Assembly (NCBI GenBank): GCA_016219175.1
Contig: JACRCD010000065.1
Location: 1-64,000 of the forward strand
DNA from: Deltaproteobacteria bacterium
GTDB taxonomy: Bacteria; Desulfobacterota; Desulfobulbia; Desulfobulbales; SURF-16
Reading direction: 5' to 3'
DNA: 64,000 nucleotides
This document shows positions 18,650 to 29,084 of this stretch, one piece after another. A program made the position numbers and the translations under genes. The notes under the pieces are model-generated. The model worked only from the letters and a program-made list of their open reading frames with translations, did not search any database and had not been told where the DNA came from. How positions within the stretch are numbered: position 1 is the first letter of the stretch; each line of letters opens with the position of its first letter.

Positions 18650-20929
18650 ATGAGAAAGCGACCCAGCAAGAAAAAAACAGCCACCCTGTTTGCAGTTTTG
18701 CTCTGTCTCTGGGCAGGGCAAGGCGAGGCGCGTGATCTGACGGCCGAGCCCTGGGAAATTACCGCGGACAGAATCACCCGCTTTACCAAGCCTGAAAGCG
18801 TTGAGGCCGAGGGGAATGTGGTGATGCGGCGTATTGACGACGATAGCCCGACCCCGCTTGTTATCAAGGCGGACTGGATGCGTTACAACGTTGAGGAAGG
18901 GCAGGTCCACGCCAGGGGCAATCTCTCCATGCAGTCGGCGGACCAGGATGTGGAAGCCCTTGAGGCTGTTTTTAATCTGAACAATGAAACCGCAAACCTC
19001 ACGGACAGCACGCTTTTCGTGCCGGACTCCAATCTCCATTTTTCCGGCCATAAGGTGGAAAAGACAGGACCCATCACCTATCGTTTTGAAGGTGGCAATT
19101 TCACGACCTGCAAGGTGGAGGAGGGGAAAAGCCCACCCTGGAAATTCCAATCCGCCGAGGCTGTTTTTAAGGTGGAAAAGGTTGTTGTTCTGAAACATAC
19201 GGTGCTGCGGGTCAAGGATGTCCCTGTTTTGTACCTGCCCTACATGGCTATTCCCGGAAACACCAAACGCAAGACAGGTTTTCTGCTGCCGGAGCTGTCC
19301 CAGTCGCGCCTGAGCGGTTCCGGTCTCATCACCCCTTATTTTATTGATCTGTCCCCCAGCAGCGATATGACCCTCTACCCCGGCTATCTGTCGAAACGCG
19401 GGGTGGTCGGCGGCCTGGAGTTCCGGTATGTCGCGGACGAGGATTCCAGCACCACCATCGCCACCACCTATATCCACGACAAAACCGCGGACACGGCCGC
19501 AGATGATTATAAGTCGGACGACTATCTGCGCACCGAGCATCACCGCTACTGGGTGCGCGGCAAGCTGGATCATGATTTTGGCGGAAGTCTTGTGGCCCGG
19601 GCTGATCTTGATCTGGCCTCCGACCGGGATTATCTGCAGGAATTCGGCAGGTTTGCCAATGGCTTTGACGACAGTGACAGCAGTTTTTTACGTAATTACA
19701 ACCGCGGCCTGGAAGAGGAAACGCTGCCCCACCGCACCAGTCAGATGCAGCTGAGCAAATCATGGTCGTCCGCTTTTTTGGGCGGGCAGTTTGTCGGCAT
19801 AAACGATTTGGCGGATAACCGGTCAGTGCCCAGTCAGGTGCAGACCTTACCGCGTCTTCTTTACAGCGGCGTGACGGAACTGGAAAAGTTGCCTCTCAGT
19901 TTGAGCTGGGACTCGGGCTATGTGCATTACTGGCGCGAGGACGGCGTCGGTGAGCAGCGGCTTGACCTGTATCCTCGCCTGACCGCCCCGCTTCCCCTGG
20001 GCCGGCTGGTCGAGGGCACCATAGGCAGCGGTCTGCGGGAGACGGTTTACAATATCGACTCCAATGGGGCATCCCGGTTTGACTGGGATTATGACAGTGA
20101 AAAGAACCGCGCGGCCTGGGATATCAACGCCAATATCGCCACCACCCTGGCCAGGGATTTTGCCTTCAACGCCGGCTCGGTTTCCCGCATAAACCATGCA
20201 ATCCGGCCCGAGATCGATTATACCTTTATTTCCGTGGATAAGGAGGAGGTGCTGCCGGATATCGACGAGATTGACCTCTTCAAACGGTCCAATCTCCTGT
20301 CTTACGGCCTGAACAACTATTTCCGGGTGGCAGGCCTCAAGGATGACATGCCTTACAGCCGGTATATAGGCTATGTGAAGATTGAGCAGGGCTTTGATCT
20401 TCATGAAAATCAGCGGGATCTTTCCTCCCCTGATGACGAAAACCGCCCCTTTACCGATGTGCTCCTGAAGGTGAATGTCTATCCGTTGCCCCGCTGGCAG
20501 GCCAGATATGAGACGGCCTGGAGTGTCTACGGGGAAGGGGTGACCAAATATGATCTCTATTCGCGCTATATCTCGGAGGCCGGCGACAGCGTCGGCCTTG
20601 ACTATCGCTATACAAAAGGCTCGGCGGTCAATCAGCTGAATGCGGAGCTGATAACCAGGCTCAGCGATACCCTTTTTCTGGAGAGCGATTTGAAACAGTC
20701 CCTGTCTGAAAACAGCATCACCGGCGCCTCGCTTGGCCTCATTTACCACCCGCAATGCTGGGCGGTGAAGTTTCTGGCCGAGAAGAATTCAGATGATGAG
20801 CGGCTGGCGGTCATGTTTTCGCTGGTTGGCCTGGGGCAGTCGCTTGGCTTTGGCTTTTCCGGGGATCTGGAGGGGGGGATGGACCTGGATACCGGCAGCG
20901 GTAGTTTTGATTTTGAACAGAAAAGGTAG
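18650..20929 (+). CDS. lptD: LPS-assembly outer-membrane protein LptD
   Basis: This 759-aa protein starts at the ATG at 18650, which gives a basic start and a signal peptide (about residues 10-30, TLFAVLLCLWAGQGEA). An OstA/LptA-like beta-jellyroll follows (WEITADRITRFTKPESVEAEGNVVM, about 35-160). The C-terminal beta-barrel includes the LptD motif YLPYMAIPGNTKRKTGFLLPE and YYRV-like strand repeats. It inserts lipopolysaccharide into the outer leaflet, which shows that this is a diderm with LPS. Earlier in-frame starts lie inside ilvD and are rejected. The lptE partner is not visible nearby. Confidence 0.93.
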   Translation: MRKRPSKKKTATLFAVLLCLWAGQGEARDLTAEPWEITADRITRFTKPESVEAEGNVVMRRIDDDSPTPLVIKADWMRYNVEEGQVHARGNLSMQSADQDVEALEAVFNLNNETANLTDSTLFVPDSNLHFSGHKVEKTGPITYRFEGGNFTTCKVEEGKSPPWKFQSAEAVFKVEKVVVLKHTVLRVKDVPVLYLPYMAIPGNTKRKTGFLLPELSQSRLSGSGLITPYFIDLSPSSDMTLYPGYLSKRGVVGGLEFRYVADEDSSTTIATTYIHDKTADTAADDYKSDDYLRTEHHRYWVRGKLDHDFGGSLVARADLDLASDRDYLQEFGRFANGFDDSDSSFLRNYNRGLEEETLPHRTSQMQLSKSWSSAFLGGQFVGINDLADNRSVPSQVQTLPRLLYSGVTELEKLPLSLSWDSGYVHYWREDGVGEQRLDLYPRLTAPLPLGRLVEGTIGSGLRETVYNIDSNGASRFDWDYDSEKNRAAWDINANIATTLARDFAFNAGSVSRINHAIRPEIDYTFISVDKEEVLPDIDEIDLFKRSNLLSYGLNNYFRVAGLKDDMPYSRYIGYVKIEQGFDLHENQRDLSSPDDENRPFTDVLLKVNVYPLPRWQARYETAWSVYGEGVTKYDLYSRYISEAGDSVGLDYRYTKGSAVNQLNAELITRLSDTLFLESDLKQSLSENSITGASLGLIYHPQCWAVKFLAEKNSDDERLAVMFSLVGLGQSLGFGFSGDLEGGMDLDTGSGSFDFEQKR

Positions 20930-20945
20930 GCTTTTGAGGCGTGAT

Positions 20946-21905
20946 ATGAACTACGATGTCTTTAATGGCGATGCCGACGGGATATGCGCCCTGCATCAGC
21001 TCCGTCTGGCCGAGCCCCGGCAGGCGACGCTCATTTCCGGGGTGAAACGGGACATCAGGCTGCTTGATAAACTGGCAGCCGACCCCGCCGTGCAGGGAGC
21101 GGCTATCACGGTGCTCGACATTTCCATGGACAGCAACAGGGAGCCGTTAACTGTTCTGCTGCGGAGAGAGAATAGTATAGTCTATGTTGATCATCATTTT
21201 GCCGGGGAGATTCCGGGGGTGAACAATCTCCGGGCGACCATCGATGCCGATCCCGATATCTGCACGGGGCTGATTGTTGACAGGCTGCTGGGTGGCAGGT
21301 TCCGGGCCTGGGGGGTGGTGGCGGCTTACGGCGACAACCTGCACGGGGCGGCGCAACGCGCTGCCGCGCCCCTTGGCCTTGCGGCGGGCGAGCCTGAGAT
21401 ACTACGGGAACTGGGGGAGTTGATGAATTATAATGGCTATGGCCGTGAGCCCGCCGACCTGCACCTTACTCCCCAGGAACTTTATCTGGCGGTCGCGCCC
21501 TACGAAAATCCTCTTGTTTTTTGCCGGGAATCCGGGGTGCTGCTCCGGCTGCGCAATGGCTATGCCGAGGATATGGAACGGGCCCGTTCCGTGGCTCCCG
21601 TGGCTGAAAGCGGGGGCGGGCGGATCTTCAACTTTCCCGACGTTGCCTGGTCCCGCAGGGTCGCGGGGGTGTTCAGCAATGAAAAAGCCCGGGAAATGGC
21701 GAACAAAGCCCATGCCTTGCTGGTCGACAATGGTGATCATACTTTTATGGTCAGCGTCAGGGCGCCTCTGGCCAATAAACAGGGGGCGGCCGCTCTGTGC
21801 CGGCAATTTCCCACCGGAGGCGGACGGGAAGCGGCGGCGGGCATCAACGCCCTGCCGGCGGCACAGCTTGACGACTTTGTCGATGCCTTTCGCCGAACCT
21901 GGTGA
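20946..21905 (+). CDS. DHH-family phosphoesterase
   Basis: This 319-aa protein has motif I FNGDADGICALHQL at the N-terminus, a following DISMDSNR and the DHH triad as VDHHFAG (about 80). A C-terminal DHHA1-like segment FPTGGGREAAAGINALP stands where GGGH is usual. Such enzymes cleave phosphodiesters (nanoRNA, cyclic dinucleotides or single-strand DNA); the substrate here cannot be assigned. The real start is the ATG at 20946, 16 bp after the lptD stop. It has no DHH-associated CBS or GGDEF domain. Confidence 0.88.
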   Translation: MNYDVFNGDADGICALHQLRLAEPRQATLISGVKRDIRLLDKLAADPAVQGAAITVLDISMDSNREPLTVLLRRENSIVYVDHHFAGEIPGVNNLRATIDADPDICTGLIVDRLLGGRFRAWGVVAAYGDNLHGAAQRAAAPLGLAAGEPEILRELGELMNYNGYGREPADLHLTPQELYLAVAPYENPLVFCRESGVLLRLRNGYAEDMERARSVAPVAESGGGRIFNFPDVAWSRRVAGVFSNEKAREMANKAHALLVDNGDHTFMVSVRAPLANKQGAAALCRQFPTGGGREAAAGINALPAAQLDDFVDAFRRTW

Positions 21906-21931
21906 TTTAAAAGAAAAAGGAGGCCTGCTCT

Positions 21932-22960
21932 ATGGCTAAAACCATTTTTTCGCTGCTCATTGTTATGTTGTTGGCAATACCCCATGCCCCTGCCCTGGCG
22001 GAGGATGCCCAGCCGAAAGCCGCTGATCTTGTCAAGGACGGGCAGTTGATCGACCTGAGATCGGAGCGATACAAGGCCTTGTTTGACGAGCTGCGCAACA
22101 GCTATAATTTCAACCAGGAGGAGATTGACCGGCTCTTTGCCGGGCTCACCATCAAACAGCGGGTGCTGGAGCTCATGGACACCCAATGGGAAGCAAAGCC
22201 TTATTATCAGTATTATCCCCGCTTTATCACGCCGGAAGTGATTGCCGAAGGACGGGAAAAGCTGGCTCTCTACAAGAATCTACTCGATAAGGTTGAAAAG
22301 GAAATCGGGGTTGAGCGGGAAATCGTGGTGGCGATCTGGGGAGTGGAAACCCGTTTCGGCCAGCACAAAGGGTCTTTTAATCTTTTTCAGACCTTGAATA
22401 CCATGTTTGACGCTTACCCCAGAAGGAGCAGCTTTTATCGCGAACAGCTTGTCCATTTCCTGCTGCTCTGCCGGGAAAATCATGTGGACCCGCTGACTGT
22501 TACCGGCTCCTATGGCGGCGCCTTCGGGCAGACCCAGTTTATTCCCTCAAGTTTCCGGGACTATGCCGTGGATTTTGATCAGGACGGCAATCGGGATGTG
22601 TGGAATTCCACCCCGGATATCCTGGCCAGTATTGCCAACTATCTGCACCGCTTCGGCTGGGTTTTTCGCGCCCCCATCTATTACGAGATCGGCCTCGGCC
22701 TGAAAAGCCCCCGGCTGGAAGAAGCCCTGCAAAAGGGGAGAAAGGGGTTTGTGCCCGTGCAGGATGTCGCTCAGCTGCAGGGGCTCACCCTGCCGGCATC
22801 GCCTGCCGGCAAAGAGGTGACCATTGTCGGTCTGGAGCTTGAAAACGGCGGGATGCGGTATGTGGCCGGCTATCCGAACTTTCAGGCCATCACGGCGTGG
22901 AACAATTCAAACCGCTACGCCATGGCGGTAACGGAGCTGGCCGAGAGATTTCGCAAGTAA
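21932..22960 (+). CDS. mltB: Membrane-bound lytic murein transglycosylase B
   Basis: This 342-aa protein has a signal peptide (about 1-23, ending PALAE) and an SLT/MltB domain. The catalytic Glu is in IWGVETRFGQHKG (about 135), followed by LQTLNTMFDAYPRRSSFYREQL-like residues, GSYGGAFGQTQFIPSSF, DGNRDVWNSTPDILASIANYLHRFGW and a closing ITAWNNSNRYAMAVTELAERF. There is no lipobox Cys, so it is probably soluble periplasmic. GGAGG precedes the ATG. It cleaves peptidoglycan to 1,6-anhydro-muropeptides. Confidence 0.94.
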   Translation: MAKTIFSLLIVMLLAIPHAPALAEDAQPKAADLVKDGQLIDLRSERYKALFDELRNSYNFNQEEIDRLFAGLTIKQRVLELMDTQWEAKPYYQYYPRFITPEVIAEGREKLALYKNLLDKVEKEIGVEREIVVAIWGVETRFGQHKGSFNLFQTLNTMFDAYPRRSSFYREQLVHFLLLCRENHVDPLTVTGSYGGAFGQTQFIPSSFRDYAVDFDQDGNRDVWNSTPDILASIANYLHRFGWVFRAPIYYEIGLGLKSPRLEEALQKGRKGFVPVQDVAQLQGLTLPASPAGKEVTIVGLELENGGMRYVAGYPNFQAITAWNNSNRYAMAVTELAERFRK

Positions 22961-23001
22961 GCCTGTTAAGCGACCACAAGCTACAGGCAGTCACCAAGGG
23001 A

Positions 23002-23027
23002 TGGGCATGATGGATTCACCATGCCCA
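23002..23027 (+). other. Hairpin between mltB and the small membrane ORF
   Basis: TGGGCATG (23002-23009) and CATGCCCA (23020-23027) form a perfect 8-bp stem with a 10-nt loop. There is no T tract, so it is more likely a processing or stability element than a terminator. Confidence 0.5.
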
Positions 23028-23061
23028 CCGCCAGGACAGAGGGGCAAGGCCGAAGGACGTT

Positions 23062-23217
23062 GTGAAAGATAACAGACGTTACAAGACGGCGGCAGGATGT
23101 TTTGCCCTGCTCGCCGTGGGAACCCTGCCCACCCTGTTTGCCAATCCCGCTGAGTATTTCATGGGGCTCGGCTTCTGTCTCATCTTTTCCATCGGCATCG
23201 CCATGGCGCTGGTTTAG
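23062..23217 (+). CDS. 51-aa two-helix membrane miniprotein
   Basis: This GTG-started ORF is preceded by GAAGGA at 6 nt spacing. It encodes 51 residues beginning MKDNRRYK, with hydrophobic helices at about 11-27 and 32-51 and the intervening NPAEYF. It ends with AMALV and a TAG at 23215-23217. The basic N-terminus, two helices, good Shine-Dalgarno and operon position after mltB (about 100 bp) argue for a real gene. No family is recognised and no function is proposed. Confidence 0.6.
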   Translation: MKDNRRYKTAAGCFALLAVGTLPTLFANPAEYFMGLGFCLIFSIGIAMALV

Positions 23218-23226
23218 GTATTTAGA

Positions 23227-23297
23227 GGGTTAGGCTGTAGGGGTTTAGGGTGCGGAAAGGCCAGTACCTGTACCTAACAGCCTACAGCCTAATAACC
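23227..23297. repeat. Imperfect inverted repeat of GGCTGTAGG-type words
   Basis: GGGTTAGGCTGTAGG near 23227 is mirrored by CCTACAGCCTAATAACCC near 23281, with a GTACCTGTACC core between. It lies between the mini-ORF and the convergent acs end, and may act as a bidirectional transcription barrier. It belongs to the family of tandem words seen in many gaps of this window. Confidence 0.55.
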
Positions 23298-23302
23298 CCC
23301 CC

Positions 23303-25291
<1,989 letters not shown>

Positions 25292-25429
25292 AGTGTCTCC
25301 CTGAAAAATTGCTTTGATTTGATGCTAAGGAAAAAATCTCCACCTGTTTATTTTTTTTACGGTTCATCATGATATGAAAAATACCGGTAAACTTACCGAA
25401 GGTAGAGGTACCTAGGAATTGCTTCCGTT

Positions 25430-25458
25430 TGATAACCAATGGCGTTACGTGAGGTCAA
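25430..25458 (-). promoter_or_regulatory. Putative acs promoter
   Basis: On the minus strand TTGACC (25458-25453) and TTATCA (25435-25430) are separated by 17 bp, about 140 bp upstream of the acs start. Confidence 0.4.
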
Positions 25459-25539
25459 GCTAAAAAAGAGATAAAGCGGTCTTTTTCCGTTTTTTTTTGA
25501 ATTTGTCCGATTGTTTTATGCTGAATGAAGTGATTTCCG

Positions 25540-25567
25540 CTGTCAAGGGGAAAATTTCTGATATACT
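25540..25567 (+). promoter_or_regulatory. Putative mltA promoter
   Basis: CTGTCA at 25540-25545 and TATACT at 25562-25567 have a 16-bp spacer, ahead of the GTG start at 25612. Confidence 0.4.
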
Positions 25568-25611
25568 GACTGGTGAGTAGGGGGGGAGATTTTGGAGCTG
25601 GGAGTGTGGAT

Positions 25612-26868
25612 GTGAAATTTTTAGGCAGCCGGGCAATTATGTGGTGTGCCGCCGTTAACCTTTGCCTTGCGGGGGTATTGTGGCCATGGCCGGCGTCCCG
25701 CGCCGGGAGCCAGGGATCGGCAGTCTGTGACGGGGCCCTGGCGCCGGTGGCGGAGAACGCCATTCCTCTGTTTGCCGATGATACAAACCTGGATGATCTG
25801 CAAGGAAGTGTGAACAGAAGTATAGCCGTTCTGGCGCAAATCGACAGCGAGAAACGTTTTGCCGTGTGCGGCCGGCTTTATTCCGCCGGCTGGCTGCGGA
25901 AATCCATGGAAACAGTTGCGCAGGGAGCGGTAACGCACACGGATCAGGGAAATTTTCAGAAATTTCTTGTTGAAAATTTCCGGATCTGCCGGGCAACAGG
26001 CAGTGATGGCGACGGGCGCATGCTTGTGACCGGCTACTATGAACCGTTAATGAAGGGCAGCCTTGTCAAGGAACCTCCTTTCCTTTATCCTCTTTATCAG
26101 GTGCCGGCTGATCTGATCGTTCAGACCGGGCAATCCGGGGGAGAAGAGGTGGGGCGCCTGGAGGATGGCCGGTTTGTCCCTTACCGGACAAGGGCGGAGA
26201 TTGAGAACAGCCATCTGCTGCAAGGTCAGGAGCTGCTCTATCTTGCCGATCCCCTGGACGTTTTTATTCTGCATGTGCAGGGTTCAGGGACAATCATGCT
26301 CCCTGACGGCTCTGCCAGGAAAGTGCATTATGGCGCCAGCAACGGCAGGAAGTACCGGAGCATCGGCCGTTTGCTGGCGGACCGCGGCGCCATACCCCTG
26401 GAAGAGGTGACCCTGCCGGGGATAATCTCCTATCTGCGCGCCCATCCTGATGAAATGCAATCCGTCCTTCATCATAATGAAAGATATGTCTTTTTTTCCC
26501 TTCTGCCTGAGGCCGGAGGGGCGGAGCAGCAAAACAGCGGTCCGGCGGGCAGCATGGGGCAGCCTTTGACCGCCGGGCGATCGCTGGCCGTGGACCGCGC
26601 TTGTTTTCCCGCGCCTCTGCTGGGCTATCTGCGGACGGATAGCCCTCTGTTTGACCAGCAGGGCCGGCTGACGGGATGGAAGCCGTTGCGCCGTTTTGTG
26701 GTGAATCAGGACAGCGGCGCCGCAATTCAAGGGCCGGCGCGGGTAGATCTCTTCCTGGGCGGCGATGAGTATGCGGCCAGGGCCGCGGGTTTGATGAAGC
26801 AGCAGGGTGAATTGTATTTTTTTATTTTAAAAGAAAGGCAGGAGGCAGAAGGAAGAGGGCTGGAGTAA
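25612..26868 (+). CDS. mltA: Membrane-bound lytic murein transglycosylase A
   Basis: This 418-aa protein has a signal segment (about 1-32, FLGSRAIMWCAAVNLCLAG). An MltA domain (FQKFLVENF, MLVTGYYEPLMKGS, PYRTRAEIEN, PLDVFILHVQGSG, VHYGASNGRKYRSIG) is followed by the C-terminal 3D domain with NQDSGAAIQGPARVDLFLG and DEYAARAAG. The catalytic Asp is expected in the 3D/MltA interface (the D of PLDVF or VDLF). I chose the GTG at 25612, with GGAG upstream; another GTG in frame lies 13 codons earlier. It works on periplasmic peptidoglycan. A linker around residue 300 (EAGGAEQQNSGPAGS) is longer than usual. Confidence 0.92.
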   Translation: MKFLGSRAIMWCAAVNLCLAGVLWPWPASRAGSQGSAVCDGALAPVAENAIPLFADDTNLDDLQGSVNRSIAVLAQIDSEKRFAVCGRLYSAGWLRKSMETVAQGAVTHTDQGNFQKFLVENFRICRATGSDGDGRMLVTGYYEPLMKGSLVKEPPFLYPLYQVPADLIVQTGQSGGEEVGRLEDGRFVPYRTRAEIENSHLLQGQELLYLADPLDVFILHVQGSGTIMLPDGSARKVHYGASNGRKYRSIGRLLADRGAIPLEEVTLPGIISYLRAHPDEMQSVLHHNERYVFFSLLPEAGGAEQQNSGPAGSMGQPLTAGRSLAVDRACFPAPLLGYLRTDSPLFDQQGRLTGWKPLRRFVVNQDSGAAIQGPARVDLFLGGDEYAARAAGLMKQQGELYFFILKERQEAEGRGLE

Positions 26869-26912
26869 GGCGGCGGATAGCGAACAACGTGAGGCTTCGA
26901 ACCATTGCCGCC
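26866..26912. repeat. Dispersed hairpin repeat, copy 1
   Basis: TAAGGCGGCGGATAGCGAA begins on the mltA stop codon and continues to ACAAC. GCCGCC at 26907-26912 closes a GGCGGC/GCCGCC stem. The same sequence recurs at 41219-41252 with a shorter loop. Confidence 0.6.
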
Positions 26913-26965
26913 GATTTACCCACAGCTGAACCCCTTCAGCCTGCAGCCTGTATTGCGAGGCCAGC

Positions 26966-28150
26966 ATGAAACAGCCGGAAATTGATTACTGGATTGCCTG
27001 TATGCTCGAAACCTATACCAATGTTTCGGATCTTAATGTGACGGTGGGTAAGCCCCTGCAGGTGGAAACCTCGGGGGTGCTTGCTCCTGTGAGGGTAACG
27101 CCGGATGTGCCGGAAATCACCCCTTTTCAGGCCGAGGTTTTTGCCTTGAATATCATAAGCGGCAACAAAAGGTTGCTTAAGGACCTGGCCGCAACCGGCT
27201 CCTGCGATCTTTCATACTGGCTGGGGAAAAAGGCCAGGTTCAGGGTCAATGTCTTCTCCCAGAAGACCAATCTTTCCACGGTGCTGAGAAAGCTGCCCAC
27301 CGTGATCCCGACCATCGAGAGTCTGAACCTGCCGCCGGTCATGAACAGCATGTCCGATGAGTTGAACGGCCTCATTCTGGTGACCGGGGCCACCGGCTCC
27401 GGTAAATCAACGACCCTGGCGGCCCTGCTCAATAAGATCAACCATGAGCGGGCGGTGCACACGGTCACCCTTGAGGACCCCATCGAGTTTGTCCATCCGC
27501 ACTTGAAGGCCACCTTCAACCAGCGGGAGCAGGGCAATGATTTCGACACCTTTGCCAACGGCCTGCGGGCCGCCTTGCGTCAGGCGCCCAAGGTCATCCT
27601 GGTTGGCGAGATGCGCGACCGGGAAACCATGGAGATCGGCCTTACCGCCTCCGAGACCGGCCATCTGGTGCTCAGCACCCTGCATACGGTGGACGCCGGG
27701 TCCACCATCAACCGCTGTCTGGGCATGTTCGAACATGATGAACAGCCCCAGATCAGAAACAGGCTGGTTGACACCATCCGCTGGATTATCTGCCAGAGGC
27801 TGCTGCCCAAGGTAGGGGGCGGGCGGGTTGCCGCCTTTGAGATCCTGGGCATGAACCTGCGGGTGCGGGAAGTCGTTTTGAACGGGGAGTCGGAAGGAAA
27901 GACTTTTTATGAGATTATTACCGACGGAACGGCCATGGGCATGACCACCTTTGACCAGTATATCCTGCAGCTTTATGAAAAGGGGTTGGTGACGGAAGAA
28001 ACAGCCATGGGCTATTGTTCACGCCGGAGCGCCATGGGCCGGGGGCTGGATATGATCAAGTCAGCCAAGGGAGAAATCACCTCGGGTATTACCGGCCTCA
28101 GTATGGAGGAAGAGGAAAAAAATAAATATGACGCTTTTTCAGGTAGATAG
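26966..28150 (+). CDS. PilT/PilU-like type IV pilus retraction ATPase
   Basis: This 394-aa protein carries the GspE/PilT secretion-ATPase set: Walker A VTGATGSGKSTT (about 140), the Asp box TVTLEDPIEF, Walker B KVILVGEMRDRETM and the His box STLHTVDAGSTINR. The segment IRNRLVDTIRWIICQRLLP stands in the PilT 'AIRNLIRE' region. It should power pilus depolymerisation at the inner face of the cytoplasmic membrane. The C-terminal 40 aa are Gly/Ser/Glu-rich. No pilin or assembly gene lies beside it. It could be the PilU-type accessory motor rather than PilT itself. Confidence 0.88.
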   Translation: MKQPEIDYWIACMLETYTNVSDLNVTVGKPLQVETSGVLAPVRVTPDVPEITPFQAEVFALNIISGNKRLLKDLAATGSCDLSYWLGKKARFRVNVFSQKTNLSTVLRKLPTVIPTIESLNLPPVMNSMSDELNGLILVTGATGSGKSTTLAALLNKINHERAVHTVTLEDPIEFVHPHLKATFNQREQGNDFDTFANGLRAALRQAPKVILVGEMRDRETMEIGLTASETGHLVLSTLHTVDAGSTINRCLGMFEHDEQPQIRNRLVDTIRWIICQRLLPKVGGGRVAAFEILGMNLRVREVVLNGESEGKTFYEIITDGTAMGMTTFDQYILQLYEKGLVTEETAMGYCSRRSAMGRGLDMIKSAKGEITSGITGLSMEEEEKNKYDAFSGR

Positions 28151-28169
28151 ACTGTAGCCTTTTAGGTTG

Positions 28170-28188
28170 TTGGCATGCTCCATGCCAA
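28170..28188 (+). other. Hairpin downstream of the PilT-like gene
   Basis: TTGGCATG-CTC-CATGCCAA is a perfect 8-bp stem, flanked by AGGTTGT/ACAACCT arms at 28164 and 28220. There is no T tract. It is probably a transcript-stabilising or repeat-derived structure. Confidence 0.5.
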
Positions 28189-28262
28189 ACATGCCACGCT
28201 CGGAGCGTTTACGGCAGCCTACAACCTAAAGACCTATGCGGCTAAAATGAAAGAGGAAAAAA

Positions 28263-28982
28263 ATGATCTCTGCATGTCCCAACTGTGGGAAACCATTCAA
28301 TCTGACCGAAAGCCAGCAGCAGAAAATTGAGTCCGCCCTGGCCGCTCTGCCCGCGGGCAAGTCTCTCAAGTTTAACTGCCCCCACTGCCAGCAGCCGGTT
28401 GAGGTGCATCGGCAGGGGCAGCCCGAGGGAGCCAAGACCCAGGCTCCGGCAAAACAGGGCGGCGCGGGACGCCACAAACATCCGGACCCGCCCGGTCCTC
28501 CGGACCGTACCTGGCTTGAGCGAGGGGATCTGGGCAGCGCCGAGGTGCTGGAGGATGTGCCCCAGGTCATGATTCTCATTAAGGATGAGGCGCTGCAGGC
28601 CGACATCCGCCAGATTTTTGATGACATGGGCTATAAGGCCGTGGTGCCGCGCAGCGCTGAAGACGCCTTGGAGCGGATGCGTTTCGTTAATTTTTCCGCT
28701 GTCGTCATGCACTCCGCCTTTGAGGGCAGCCTGGCTGCTTCGACCATTCACGCCCATCTCCAGACCATGGCCATGCCGAGAAGAAGATATATCTTCTATG
28801 TGTTGATCGGGCCGGAGTTCCATACCCTTTATAATCTGGAGGCCCTGACGAGCAGCGCCAACCTGGTGGTAAACGAAGCCGACCTCTCCGCCTTTCCGCT
28901 CATATTAAAGAAAGGATTCCGGGATTATGACGAGCTGTTCGGCCCCTATCTTGCGGCCTTGGAGGCCTTGGGGAAGAAGTAG
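28263..28982 (+). CDS. Zinc-ribbon protein with C-terminal receiver-like domain
   Basis: This 239-aa protein has an N-terminal zinc ribbon with CPNCGKPF (about 5-12) and FNCPHCQQPV (about 38-47), close to the MJ0042-type finger. A Pro/Gly-rich linker (about 50-85) follows. The C-terminal segment from VPQVMILIKDEALQADIRQIFDDMGYKAV resembles a CheY-like receiver, but the phosphoacceptor Asp is not evident: the strand AVVMHSAFEG has no Asp at the expected place. It is therefore a degenerate receiver, perhaps a protein-binding module. It lies just behind the PilT-like gene with its own GAGG, which suggests a role in motility or pilus control. Confidence 0.7.
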   Translation: MISACPNCGKPFNLTESQQQKIESALAALPAGKSLKFNCPHCQQPVEVHRQGQPEGAKTQAPAKQGGAGRHKHPDPPGPPDRTWLERGDLGSAEVLEDVPQVMILIKDEALQADIRQIFDDMGYKAVVPRSAEDALERMRFVNFSAVVMHSAFEGSLAASTIHAHLQTMAMPRRRYIFYVLIGPEFHTLYNLEALTSSANLVVNEADLSAFPLILKKGFRDYDELFGPYLAALEALGKK

Positions 28983-29020
28983 GGGAAGGGGTTGATGGGG
29001 AGTGGCTGATGGCTGATGGC

Positions 29021-29051
29021 AAAAAAAGGCAGGCGGGTTGCCCCGCCTGCC
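29021..29051 (-). terminator. Strong rho-independent terminator after the ten-haem cytochrome
   Basis: GGCAGGCGGG (29028-29037) and CCCGCCTGCC (29042-29051) form a perfect 10-bp stem with a 4-nt loop. On the minus strand it is followed by seven Ts (29027-29021). It serves the cytochrome gene and may also stop the converging transcript. Confidence 0.85.
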
Positions 29052-29084
29052 CTTGTTGTTTCAGAGTTTTGCAACCCCGATTAT

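Larger units (their letters stand above)
25292..25611. other. Divergent intergenic region between acs and mltA
   Basis: This 320-bp region has no credible ORF. It contains the two promoter candidates listed separately, a T-rich stretch, and a small GGTAAACTTACC hairpin near 25385-25396 that belongs to no riboswitch class I recognise. Confidence 0.5.

Noticed and set aside
25370-25430. Cyclic-di-GMP-type riboswitch near GGTAAACTTACC
   Set aside because: The conserved AAGGCAAACC and GACGCAAAGCC segments are missing; it is only a small hairpin.
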